Shown here piece by piece: positions 19,401-29,079 of a stretch of 45,529 bases of DNA; the first letter of the stretch is position 1; the number at the start of each line of letters is the position of its first letter. The notes below the pieces were generated by a model. That model saw only the letters and a program-made list of their open reading frames with translations, was not told the origin of the DNA and did no database searches. The stretch comes from an uncultured Romboutsia sp. (GTDB lineage Bacteria > Bacillota > Clostridia > Peptostreptococcales > Peptostreptococcaceae), in the NCBI GenBank assembly GCA_904418825.1, contig CAJFPU010000004.1:1-45529 (forward strand). The letters run 5' to 3'. The position numbers and the translations under genes are program-made.

Positions 19401-19665
19401 TCTTAAAGCCTTAAATACATATCCAAAGTTTACAGATAATGAAATAAGTAAAATACATAAATTAATGGATTTATTTGAAGATGGAGCTATACCATCAGTC
19501 ATAGGTAAAGAAATTGTAAAGATGATAAAAGGTATAGGAGATCCTATAGAAATATTTAATACAATATGGGATTTAGTGCCAGATTCATATATTAAGAATT
19601 CAGAGATTAAAGAAGAAATACAAGATTATAACACAGAAGTCGTATTATCTTTAGATTTATTGTAA
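16495..19665 (+). CDS. PLD-nuclease/SNF2-type helicase (restriction/defence-type)
   Basis: PLD-like HAKVYIM...[10 protein letters not shown]; helicase motifs [73 protein letters not shown]. Confidence 0.92.
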   Translation: [1056 protein letters not shown]

Positions 19666-19677
19666 AGGAGATAAATT

Positions 19678-22600
19678 ATGGACAATAAAGATACTATGCT
19701 AAATGAAATATTTAATGAAATGAAAATGTTTGATGAAACTAAATTTTCTAAATTTATTATAAATCTATTAAATTTAGAATCAAAAGATAGAATAAATTCA
19801 ATAGCACAAAAAGAAGATGAAGGTATATATGAAAACTATATAGACTATGTTAAAGATATAGGTAAATATAGAGATGAAAATAGAAAAATAATATTAGCAT
19901 CTATAGTTAAATTAAAGAATTCACCAGAAAAGGCTAGAACTATGCAGAGAAACTTCATAGCTAAGCATTTAAAAGATACAGGTGCAGATGCAGCAGTTGT
20001 AGCACTATATTCAGAAAATACAGATATATGGAGAATATCATTTGTTAAATTAGATTATACATTTGATGTAAATAAGATAACAGGGAACTTACAAACAACA
20101 GAAACTATAACTCCAGCTAAGAGATACTCTTATTTAATTGAACCAAAATTAAGAAACCATACAGCTCAAGAACAACTTAAAAATCTATTATTTGATGACT
20201 CGAAAAAACCATCAGTAGAAGATATAGAAAATGTATTTAGTGTAGAGGTTGTTACTGATGAATTCTTTAAAATGTATAAAGATAAGTATCTAGACCTTAA
20301 AGAATTCTTAGAAACAAATAATGAATTTATAGAAGAAGCTAATAGATTAATGGTAGAAGTAAACGAATTTTCAGAAGAATTTGCTAAAAAGCTTATGGGA
20401 CAAGTTTCATTTTTATATTTCCTACAGAAGAAAGGGTGGCTTGGAGTTCCAATTGTACCATTTGGGCCAGTAGATAGAAATGAGTTTAATCTATTAAAAT
20501 CAAAAGAAAATGAAGATGTTAAAGAAATTATGGACAAGGTGTTTAACCCATCTAATGTAGATAAATCTAAAATGGAATTAGATAGAAAAGCATTAAATGA
20601 TTTATCTAATACAGAAGCTGATTGGTTATCAAATGTATTTAAAGGGAATCCAAAATATGATAAACAATGGGGAGATGGAACAAAAGTATTTATAAGAAGT
20701 TTATTTAATAGCTATAGTAAAAACAATAAAGAAGGAAACTTTTTTAATTCATATTTAGAGCCATTATTCTATGAAGCCTTAAATGAAAGAAGAGGACCTA
20801 ATGAGTACTATAAGAGGTTTAACTGTAAAATACCATTTTTAAATGGAGGATTATTTGAGCCTATTTATAAATATGAGTGGAAAAAAACTAATATAGAAAT
20901 ACCGGATGAATTTTTCTCCAATGATGAGAATACTGGATTACTAGATTTCTTTGATATGTATAACTTTACAATGAATGAAGATGAACCACTTGAAAAAGAG
21001 GTAGCAGTAGATCCAGAAATGCTAGGAAAAATATTTGAGAATTTATTAGATGTAAAAGAAAGAAAATCTAAAGGTGCATTTTATACACCTAGAGAAATAG
21101 TTCATTATATGTGTCAAGAATGTTTAATAAATTACTTAAATAAAGAAACTAATATAGATACTACATCATTAGAAGTTCTTATAAAATACGGAGAAGTAAT
21201 AAAAGACGTTGACTTAAATATAAGAGATAAAAAAGATTATAAAATGCCGAAGTTTATAATCGATAATTTAGAAATTATAGATAAAGCATTAGAAAATGTA
21301 ACAGTAGCAGATCCATCTGTTGGATCAGGAGCATTTCCCTTAGGTATGTTAAATGAAATAGTCAAAGCAAGAAGTATTATTGTTGAATACATGACAAAAG
21401 ATTTAGATAAGTGGGAAAAAGAAGATTTCATAAGGAACAATAAGAAAAGCTTATATGACTTAAAGAAAAATGCTATGAAGAGATCTATATTTGCAGTAGA
21501 TATAGAACCTAGTGCCGTTGACATAACAAAATTAAGACTATGGCTATCACTAGTTGTAGATGCTGATATTAGGACTATAAATACACTACCAAATTTAGAT
21601 TATAATATAATGGTTGGAAATTCACTTATAGAAGAGTTCAATGGAATAAAGCTATTTGATGAAGAGCTTCTTAAAGAAAGACCTAAAAGAAAGAAAAAAG
21701 AAATAAGTAATCAAATATCTATGAATATACAAGGAAGTGAAGCTAATATAGGAATAGAGCAAGAATATCAATTACTTGAAGATATTCAAAGGTTACAAAG
21801 TGAATTATTTGATACAAAGGAAAATAGTGAAAAAGTAAGAATAAAAAAAGATATAGAGGATAAAGAATGGGACTTAATAGAGTATAAGCTAAATAGAGAA
21901 AAAGGACTTTTATTTAAAGACATAGAGGAATTAAAGAAGCAAAAAAAATCAAATAGAAGACCGTATTTCTTATGGAAGCTAGAGTTTTCTAAGATATTTA
22001 AGGAAAAAGGAGGATTTGACATAGTTATAGGCAATCCTCCATATATAGATTCAGAAGATATGATGAAGTATATACCTGAAGTGAGGGAATATTGTAAGAG
22101 AAAATACAATAGTGCTAAAGGTAATTGGGATATATTTATAATATTTATAGAGTTAGGACTAAGATTATTAAGACAAAATGGTAATATGTCATATATAGTT
22201 CCAAATAAATTAATTGGAGCTAAGTATAGTGAAGCACTAAGGGCGTATATTGGTAAATATTCAGTAAAAGAGTTAAGAGACTACTCTAGTGTAGATGTTT
22301 TTAAGGAAGCTGATGTATATCCTGTTGTATTTAGAGTTGAAAAATCAAATGAAAAGAATGATATTCATATAAATATTATGGAAAATAAAGAAGAAGTTAA
22401 AAGTAAAATTATAATTAATAAAGATATGTTTTATAGAGATATTTATTGGGATAGATATTTTGTAGATGATAAAATAAAGATAGATGTAATTGAAAAAATG
22501 ATAAAGTTTGATACTTTAGAAAAAATAGCTAAAGTTAAAGGTGCTGCTACTGTTGGAGAAGCTTATGAAATAAAAGATGTATTAGTTGATATATGCAATT

Positions 22601-23187
22601 TTAATTATAATGAAATGAAAAAATTTATAAATACAGGAAGTATAGATAGATATATTTCTTTATGGGGCATAAAAAATACAAAATATATCAAAGATAATTA
22701 TCTAAAGCCATCTATTTCTAATGAAGATATATATAAGATCAATAAAGTAAGATATGATGAAAGTAAAAGTACAAAGATTATTGTAGGTGGAATGAATAAA
22801 GAGTTAGAGTGTTATCTAGATGAAAAAGGAGAATACTTAGCAGGTAAGTCAACAAGTATAATTTATGATTGTGAGCTAGACTTAAGATATATAATAGGAA
22901 TACTAAATAGCAAGTTAATGACATTTTACTATAGACAATACTTTAGTTCATTATCTTTATCTGGAGGTTACTTAAGAATAGGGCCTCCACAAATAAAAGA
23001 ATTACCGATAGCATTTGATGAAAAAATTTATAAAGCTTTAATTAAAGAAGTTGAGAACATTATTGAGAGTTATGAAAGAAATGATTTATTAAATATAGAA
23101 GAGTGTGAGAAGAATATAAATAACTATGTATATAAATTATACAATATATCTGATGCAGAGATTAATGTAATTGAAGGGATATCATAA
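19678..23187 (+). CDS. Eco57I/PglX-like adenine-specific DNA methyltransferase with specificity region
   Basis: TVADPSVGSGAFPLGML, VDIEPSAVDITKLRLWLSLVVD, FDIVIGNPPYI; 12 bp after the helicase gene. Confidence 0.92.
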   Translation: MDNKDTMLNEIFNEMKMFDETKFSKFIINLLNLESKDRINSIAQKEDEGIYENYIDYVKDIGKYRDENRKIILASIVKLKNSPEKARTMQRNFIAKHLKDTGADAAVVALYSENTDIWRISFVKLDYTFDVNKITGNLQTTETITPAKRYSYLIEPKLRNHTAQEQLKNLLFDDSKKPSVEDIENVFSVEVVTDEFFKMYKDKYLDLKEFLETNNEFIEEANRLMVEVNEFSEEFAKKLMGQVSFLYFLQKKGWLGVPIVPFGPVDRNEFNLLKSKENEDVKEIMDKVFNPSNVDKSKMELDRKALNDLSNTEADWLSNVFKGNPKYDKQWGDGTKVFIRSLFNSYSKNNKEGNFFNSYLEPLFYEALNERRGPNEYYKRFNCKIPFLNGGLFEPIYKYEWKKTNIEIPDEFFSNDENTGLLDFFDMYNFTMNEDEPLEKEVAVDPEMLGKIFENLLDVKERKSKGAFYTPREIVHYMCQECLINYLNKETNIDTTSLEVLIKYGEVIKDVDLNIRDKKDYKMPKFIIDNLEIIDKALENVTVADPSVGSGAFPLGMLNEIVKARSIIVEYMTKDLDKWEKEDFIRNNKKSLYDLKKNAMKRSIFAVDIEPSAVDITKLRLWLSLVVDADIRTINTLPNLDYNIMVGNSLIEEFNGIKLFDEELLKERPKRKKKEISNQISMNIQGSEANIGIEQEYQLLEDIQRLQSELFDTKENSEKVRIKKDIEDKEWDLIEYKLNREKGLLFKDIEELKKQKKSNRRPYFLWKLEFSKIFKEKGGFDIVIGNPPYIDSEDMMKYIPEVREYCKRKYNSAKGNWDIFIIFIELGLRLLRQNGNMSYIVPNKLIGAKYSEALRAYIGKYSVKELRDYSSVDVFKEADVYPVVFRVEKSNEKNDIHINIMENKEEVKSKIIINKDMFYRDIYWDRYFVDDKIKIDVIEKMIKFDTLEKIAKVKGAATVGEAYEIKDVLVDICNFNYNEMKKFINTGSIDRYISLWGIKNTKYIKDNYLKPSISNEDIYKINKVRYDESKSTKIIVGGMNKELECYLDEKGEYLAGKSTSIIYDCELDLRYIIGILNSKLMTFYYRQYFSSLSLSGGYLRIGPPQIKELPIAFDEKIYKALIKEVENIIESYERNDLLNIEECEKNINNYVYKLYNISDAEINVIEGIS

Positions 23188-23249
23188 GGAGTTTTAGTTT
23201 ATTGAAGAATATAAAATAAGCTAAATGAAATTATAACTAGAGAGAACTC

Positions 23250-23300
23250 AAAAGTGTAAGTATTAATTATTAAAGTTAAAACTTGCACTTTTGTTTTAAT
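23250..23300 (+). terminator. Terminator hairpin
   Basis: AAAAGTGTAAG...CTTGCACTTTTGTTTT. Confidence 0.65.
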
Positions 23301-23316
23301 AATTAGGGGTGTCAGA

Positions 23317-24039
23317 ATGAAACTGGGAGATTTAATTAAAAAATCAGGATATATTATAGAATCTGATTTAGATTATAATCTAATGCAATTTATATTAAAT
23401 TTAGATTTAAAAGTGGATATAGTTAAAACTGAAAATATAGAAGTTAAATGCAATAAAAGAAAGTATAACAAAACTTTTTTAGACAAACTATGTAAATATA
23501 AAAAGGGAGATCCAGAAAGAGACTTTATACTTAATATCTTAGAAAATAACTCAAAATATAGCTCATATAAGTATACATATTTAGAGTGGGTTAATTTTAA
23601 TATAAAAGATTATACTAAAGAAATAATCCAATCTTTATCAGATGTATCAGATATAGACATTTATGAAATTACAGATGGAGAAGTAAGTGAGTATGATATT
23701 ATAAATGGAATTGAAGATATTAATAAAATGATAGATGTATTTAAGGAAAAGGTACTTCCACCTGTTGAACTAGATGCAGTATATGAAGAATTTAGCGATA
23801 TATTTGAAAAGATAGTAGGAGAAAAAAGAGGTTTTTTAAGGGATAGAGTTGGTAAATGGCATAAGTTTGGACAAGATTCATATAGAGATGCAGAGTTATT
23901 AGGTATTAAATATCCTTCGCTTGGAGAAGCTATGCAGGATGAAGAACTTATGGAATGTTTTGTTAGTCACTTAATGTATGGAGTAGATGAATATTTGCAT
24001 GATTATAATGAAAAAGAAATAATTAATGGATGGTACTAG
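23317..24039 (+). CDS. Hypothetical protein (240 aa), possibly associated with the methylase/helicase pair
   Basis: Intact ORF with RBS; no recognised motif. Confidence 0.65.
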   Translation: MKLGDLIKKSGYIIESDLDYNLMQFILNLDLKVDIVKTENIEVKCNKRKYNKTFLDKLCKYKKGDPERDFILNILENNSKYSSYKYTYLEWVNFNIKDYTKEIIQSLSDVSDIDIYEITDGEVSEYDIINGIEDINKMIDVFKEKVLPPVELDAVYEEFSDIFEKIVGEKRGFLRDRVGKWHKFGQDSYRDAELLGIKYPSLGEAMQDEELMECFVSHLMYGVDEYLHDYNEKEIINGWY

Positions 24040-24109
24040 AGAAGAGTATAGATATATTTATAATGTATGATTTCATGTACTTTTATAATGTATGCAGAAA
24101 TTGTATAGA

Positions 24110-24235
24110 AATATGTAAAAATGTAAGTATAAATGTCCTTCTAATTCTATAAATAATTACTTATATTATAGATAACATCATAAGGAGGACCCAAATAGGC
24201 AATGTATATAGGAAGGTATTTAAAGAAAAAAGAGA
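24110..24235 (+). pseudogene. Remnant of leader and 5' end of an HTH-TPR regulator gene
   Basis: ATGTCCTTCTAATT...ACATCATAAGGAGGACCCAAATAGGCAATGTATATAGGAAGGTATTTAAAGAAAAAAGAG parallels 27015-27150, then is disrupted by stops. Confidence 0.75.
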
Positions 24236-24315
24236 AGTAAAAGGATATACCTGGAGTTATTATAAGATGATTAGAAAAAATTAACTTAAAGTTATTCAAC
24301 TATAGTTTAATCTCA

Positions 24316-24346
24316 TAGATTGTAGCAAAAAATGCTACAATCTATG
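24316..24346 (-). terminator. Terminator-like hairpin
   Basis: CATAGATTGTAGC aaaaaat GCTACAATCTATG. Confidence 0.6.
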
Positions 24347-24363
24347 ATGACCTTATTTTCATT

Positions 24364-26043
24364 TTAGTGCGCTTTAAGCATATATAATATTTCTTGAGCA
24401 CGAGTGCAACCAACGTATTTTAATTGATCAGTCTTAATATTTTTCACAAAAAAATCTTTATCTATTAGAAATACTAATTTAAATTCTAGTCCTTTAACTG
24501 TATGAACTGTATAAACTTTATTATAGTCAATAATACAATTCTTACATTTTTTGATTTTATCTTTAAGATCTTCTACAACTTTATTTTGAGCTGTTAATAT
24601 TGCATAATTGTCATCTATATCTAATTTTCTCAATTCATTATCTATAAAATTGATTATGCTATTATAATTAATTCTTTTTTTAGTAACATCAATACCAGTA
24701 ACATTTAAAAACTCAATATTTCTATAGCAATCATAATAGTCAGAAGTATTGATTTCTGAATTCAGAAAATCAGAGAAGGTCAACTGATTACATTTAGATA
24801 AATCACATTCATCATATGAAAATTGAGCAATATTCTTAGTATTTCTATAATTTTTATAAAGAGTATCAACTTGTTTTACTATACCTTCTAATGAATAATT
24901 ATTCCCATAAATATTTTGAATAGCATCTAATGCTATTATAAAATGACTTAATTCTGGATTTTTTAAAAGAGATTTCACTAATATTAATTCTTCTTTTTTA
25001 AAGTCTTGAACTTCATCAATAAAAATAGCCTTATATTTAGGACACTTAGAACTAGATAAAATACGATTTTTAAGTAGATTTATATTACTTATATCATTTA
25101 AATTACCTATATCAAAATTAAGATTAGTTATATGAGATAGGTTAATTAAAAAAGATGATTTTGTGCTTACATGAATATTCTTGTGTAACTTTAAATCATC
25201 ATATATATAATCTTTTAATTTATTAGTATGTGTTAAAAATAATATTTCTTCATCTTTATTCTGATCTGCAAAATAATGTGCACGAGATTTTAGTAAAACA
25301 GTTTTACCACTTCCGGAAACTCCTCTAAGTAGTATTTGGCTATTGTTATGCCATTTTTCTACTTTTTCTCTTTGATTGTTATATAGGCTAGCAAGTAGAT
25401 TAGAAAAACTGTGTTCAAATTTTATTTCATTAACTATAAATTTATATATATTACATATTACTTCATTAGTTAAATATTTAGTAGTTTTATACGTAAAGCA
25501 ATTTTTTATTATTGTATCTAAATCATCATAATTATTGGACATTTTAAGGTTATTTATATCTTCTAAAAATAAATAATCTGTACTTAAATGTTTAGATTCA
25601 TCAAAACCTTTTGATATAAAATCTTTTTTACTTATATTTGGAAAGACTACGACTCTGTCCCATCTTATATTTAGTTTCTTGAACTCTGAATTAAAATTTA
25701 ACGTATTAATTAAGTATCTAGAATAATCCTTAGCTTGTCTATATGGATTTGTTTCTACATCTTTATCTATTAATAAAATGCCACTATCATGTGAAAATTT
25801 TTTCATATAACCAATATTCCAATCTTTAATTTCCACAACTAGTACTCCATACTTACTTATAATAACAAAATCTGGATTATATTCTTTACTATCATTATAT
25901 TCACATTTTACAGCGTTTAATTCTGTGTCATATAAAGCTATGTAATCATCATTTAAATATTTAGATAATATTTGATAAAAAGTATATTCACCCTTTTGCA
26001 TATTACAAAGATTATCTAAATTTTCAGGATATATTTTGCCCAT
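24364..26043 (-). CDS. NERD-nuclease domain / UvrD-like SF1 helicase fusion
   Basis: NERD: YNPDFVIISKYGVLVVEIKDWN; helicase LLRGVSGSGKTVLLKSRA, AIFIDEVQDFKKEE, VYTVHTVKGLEFKLVFL, KYVGCTRAQEILYML. Confidence 0.88.
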   Translation of the reverse strand: MGKIYPENLDNLCNMQKGEYTFYQILSKYLNDDYIALYDTELNAVKCEYNDSKEYNPDFVIISKYGVLVVEIKDWNIGYMKKFSHDSGILLIDKDVETNPYRQAKDYSRYLINTLNFNSEFKKLNIRWDRVVVFPNISKKDFISKGFDESKHLSTDYLFLEDINNLKMSNNYDDLDTIIKNCFTYKTTKYLTNEVICNIYKFIVNEIKFEHSFSNLLASLYNNQREKVEKWHNNSQILLRGVSGSGKTVLLKSRAHYFADQNKDEEILFLTHTNKLKDYIYDDLKLHKNIHVSTKSSFLINLSHITNLNFDIGNLNDISNINLLKNRILSSSKCPKYKAIFIDEVQDFKKEELILVKSLLKNPELSHFIIALDAIQNIYGNNYSLEGIVKQVDTLYKNYRNTKNIAQFSYDECDLSKCNQLTFSDFLNSEINTSDYYDCYRNIEFLNVTGIDVTKKRINYNSIINFIDNELRKLDIDDNYAILTAQNKVVEDLKDKIKKCKNCIIDYNKVYTVHTVKGLEFKLVFLIDKDFFVKNIKTDQLKYVGCTRAQEILYMLKAH

Positions 26044-26290
26044 ATATTATAATCCCCCTATAAAATATAAATCTATCTAAATTATATGAGTGATAACTAT
26101 AATAAATAACAATAATTATATATAATATAATATTTCACAAATATAGCTTCAAAAACTTTATCATATATCTTTTTCAACATTCATTTAAAATATACTTCAA
26201 ATAAGAAAAACTTAAATTAAAGATGAGATAATAAAAATTGAATTTTAGCTAATTGACATAACTTAAATATTTAAGAATACTTGAAGAAGT

Positions 26291-26335
26291 TTCCTAATAT
26301 AAATTTAGTCTGGGGTATTAAATTTATATTAGGAA
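26291..26335 (+). promoter_or_regulatory. Perfect inverted repeat upstream of Cys-rich protein gene
   Basis: TTCCTAATATAAATTTA-N11-TAAATTTATATTAGGAA immediately before RBS GGGGGAAG. Confidence 0.7.
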
Positions 26336-26350
26336 TGGGGGAAGTATTAT

Positions 26351-26800
26351 ATGAGTAAGTGCAATATATGTGATGATGAAAAAAATCATTTAGTAAAAGA
26401 ACCATTGGATAAAAAAAAATTTAACAAGCATTTTGATGAATTTAGTAATTATCTAAATCATCAAGAAGCAAGAACAAAGGCATTAGAATTAGTAGGATAT
26501 AAATGGGTAAGATGTAGTAGATGCGAAAAAAATAGAATAGATTACGAAAATATAGATACTATATTTCCTGTAGAAGTATCAAAAAACACAAAGTGTAGAA
26601 AATGTAATAATGATTATAAATGTAGTGTAATTATAAATATGGAAGATATCATAGATAGTTCAACATATGAAAGAAATATGGGTACAGAAGTACAGTTTAA
26701 TTATGAGAAGATTGTAGATTGTAAGTTTTGCTGCAATGAAATACTATTAGAAGGTACAATTGTAGAATATCCTGTAGGAGCTCTAAATTACGTTGATTAA
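26351..26800 (+). CDS. Cys-rich (multiple CxxC) hypothetical protein
   Basis: CNIC, CSRC, CRKC, CKFCC pairs suggest a zinc-binding protein. Confidence 0.7.
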   Translation: MSKCNICDDEKNHLVKEPLDKKKFNKHFDEFSNYLNHQEARTKALELVGYKWVRCSRCEKNRIDYENIDTIFPVEVSKNTKCRKCNNDYKCSVIINMEDIIDSSTYERNMGTEVQFNYEKIVDCKFCCNEILLEGTIVEYPVGALNYVD

Positions 26801-26898
26801 ATTTCTTTTTGGTGTTTATTTGTTGTGTTTTTTAATAATATAAATATAATATAAAAAGTTAACTTATACTTCATAAAATTTAATGATTATAAAGTAAA

Positions 26899-26958
26899 GC
26901 TGCATTTTAATTCATATTACATAGAAGTTTTTAACTATGATATGAGCTAAAATGTAGC
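26899..26958. repeat. Hairpin repeat copy 1
   Basis: GCTGCATTTTAATTCATATTACATAG...CTATGATATGAGCTAAAATGTAGC; near-identical to copy 2. Confidence 0.85.
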
Positions 26959-27114
26959 TTTATTTATATACTACTTATATATGAGTTAATACATTCCGAT
27001 AAATTGTAAAAAAATACATAAAAAATGTAAAAATGTCCGTATAAATGTCCTGTTAATTTAACAAATAATTATTTATACTAAAGATACAACATCACAAGGA
27101 GGGCAAAATAGTCA

Positions 27115-28662
27115 ATGCATATAGGGAAATACTTAAAGAAAAAACGAAAAGAAAAGGGATATAGTCAAGAAAGACTAGCAGAATTAGTAGGAGTAGTGGC
27201 AAAAACCATTGCACGTATAGAAAATAATCCATCGCCAAAATCAAACAAAACATTTGAAGGAATATGCAATGTATTGAATATTCTATTATCTGATGATAAA
27301 AATATAAAAGAATTAGAATTTAACAAAAACGTAGATTATTTAAAACCATCTGAAATATTATCAAAACTAAAATTAGAAAATTCACAGGAATTATATTTTG
27401 AGATAGATAATAAATTGACTGATGCATATAGATTAGCCAAAGAAGGAAATTATAAAGAGGCTTTAGATATATACTTAGCTTTTTCAGTTATACTTCCAAA
27501 AGAGTACATATACATAGCATGTGCTAATATGTACTACATGTTAAATAATTATAATAGCGCAATAGAATATAGCGAAAAAGCATTAGTAATAAATGAAAAA
27601 AGTTATGAAGCACTAACAATAAAAGGGATAAGTTATGGAGTATTAAAAGATTATAATAGCTCAATAGATGTATTACTTAAAGCATTAGAAGTTAATAAAA
27701 CCTATGAGGTATATTATAATATAGGCGTTGCATATCATATGACAGAAAAAATAAATGAAGCAATAAGTTACTATGATAAATGTATAGAAATAAATCCTTA
27801 TTTTGAAAGCGCACATTTAAATATTGGGATATGCTACTTTGCAAAGATAAATTTAGAAAAATCATTATATCATCTTAATAAAGCTATAAAATTAAATCCA
27901 AATATGTATCAGGCATACGCAAGATTAGGAGAACACTATAGATTTATAAGTGAGGATGATAAAGCTATAATGTATTTTAAGAAATGCTTAGAGTTAGATA
28001 AAACAAATAAGCAAGCGCTATTTGGTATTAGTATGAGCTTAATAGCACTAGGAGAAATACATGAAGCAATAATATATTTTGGAGAATTATTTAGATTGTA
28101 TTTAAAAGATTATATTGATATAAATAAAGAATTTGGACGTGACTATGTGGTAGTTGATATTGGATATAAAAAGACACAGATTATTACATACGAATATTAC
28201 GGTGATTACATTATATTATCAATTAAAGGACAATCATATAAAGTAAATTTAAGTACAGATAATGGTTTTGTTTTAATTGGAGCTTTACCAATTTCAGATG
28301 GTATAAGTACAATGTTATATCCAACACTAGGCAAGGTATTTAAAAATAAAAAGGAGTTTAATGATGCTATAGAGCAAATAAAATCATCAGTTAAGTTGAT
28401 GCAATATTTTGATAAACCGATACATATAAATTTTGAACGGGAAATCAGTGCAAATATAATAGAAAGAAAAAAAGATGTATTTATGGAAATTATATTTGCT
28501 AATAAATATAGTATTATTGGAATAACTGATACTAAAGGAGAAGGATTTAAAACTTTTATTAAATTATTCAAAAAATACGGCCAATTTAGAGTTCATTTAG
28601 AGTTTGAGAATGAAGTATTTATTATTGATGCATTAAAAAATATCAATTTAAACTTAATATAA
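27115..28662 (+). CDS. HTH-TPR regulator with novel C-terminal domain
   Basis: Xre HTH (YLKKKRKEKGYSQERLAELVGVVAKTIARIENN) followed by multiple TPR units (e.g. AISYYDKCIEINPYFESAHLNIGICYF) and an ~180-aa unassigned C-term. Confidence 0.85.
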   Translation: MHIGKYLKKKRKEKGYSQERLAELVGVVAKTIARIENNPSPKSNKTFEGICNVLNILLSDDKNIKELEFNKNVDYLKPSEILSKLKLENSQELYFEIDNKLTDAYRLAKEGNYKEALDIYLAFSVILPKEYIYIACANMYYMLNNYNSAIEYSEKALVINEKSYEALTIKGISYGVLKDYNSSIDVLLKALEVNKTYEVYYNIGVAYHMTEKINEAISYYDKCIEINPYFESAHLNIGICYFAKINLEKSLYHLNKAIKLNPNMYQAYARLGEHYRFISEDDKAIMYFKKCLELDKTNKQALFGISMSLIALGEIHEAIIYFGELFRLYLKDYIDINKEFGRDYVVVDIGYKKTQIITYEYYGDYIILSIKGQSYKVNLSTDNGFVLIGALPISDGISTMLYPTLGKVFKNKKEFNDAIEQIKSSVKLMQYFDKPIHINFEREISANIIERKKDVFMEIIFANKYSIIGITDTKGEGFKTFIKLFKKYGQFRVHLEFENEVFIIDALKNINLNLI

Positions 28663-28725
28663 TTTATAATCAAATAGTTAGAATTACTTTGTAATTTAGG
28701 TTTAGATAAAAGGGGATTGTAAATA

Positions 28726-28989
28726 GTGAATAAAACAATAGGTTCAAGGATACAAAAAATAAGAATAAAGAAAAACTTAACAATAAGAGAACTATGCAAT
28801 TTAACTAAAATAGATGAAGTATCACTGTCTACATATGAAAGTGGAATAATAGAGCCAAGTGTTAGAGAAATAGCAATAATATCAAGAGTATTAAATGTAA
28901 CATCAGATTATATATTAGGACGTATAGATGAAGAAACAAATGATTTATATATACTAAATAGATATAAATATTATAATATAAATAGTTAA
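28726..28989 (+). CDS. Small Xre-family regulator
   Basis: IGSRIQKIRIKKNLTIRELCNLTKIDEVSLSTYESGIIEPSVREIAIISRVLNVTSDYILGR. Confidence 0.85.
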   Translation: MNKTIGSRIQKIRIKKNLTIRELCNLTKIDEVSLSTYESGIIEPSVREIAIISRVLNVTSDYILGRIDEETNDLYILNRYKYYNINS

Positions 28990-29079
28990 TAAAATAATAA
29001 AAATAACTTTATCGGATAGTGTAAAAATCATTTAATAGTGAATTGTTTTAACTATATATAAAATGTGGTATAATAAATT

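Noticed and set aside
16495-23187. Complete DISARM or BREX system
   Set aside because: No drmA/drmB/drmC, pglZ, brxC or other required partners nearby; only the helicase and methylase are present.
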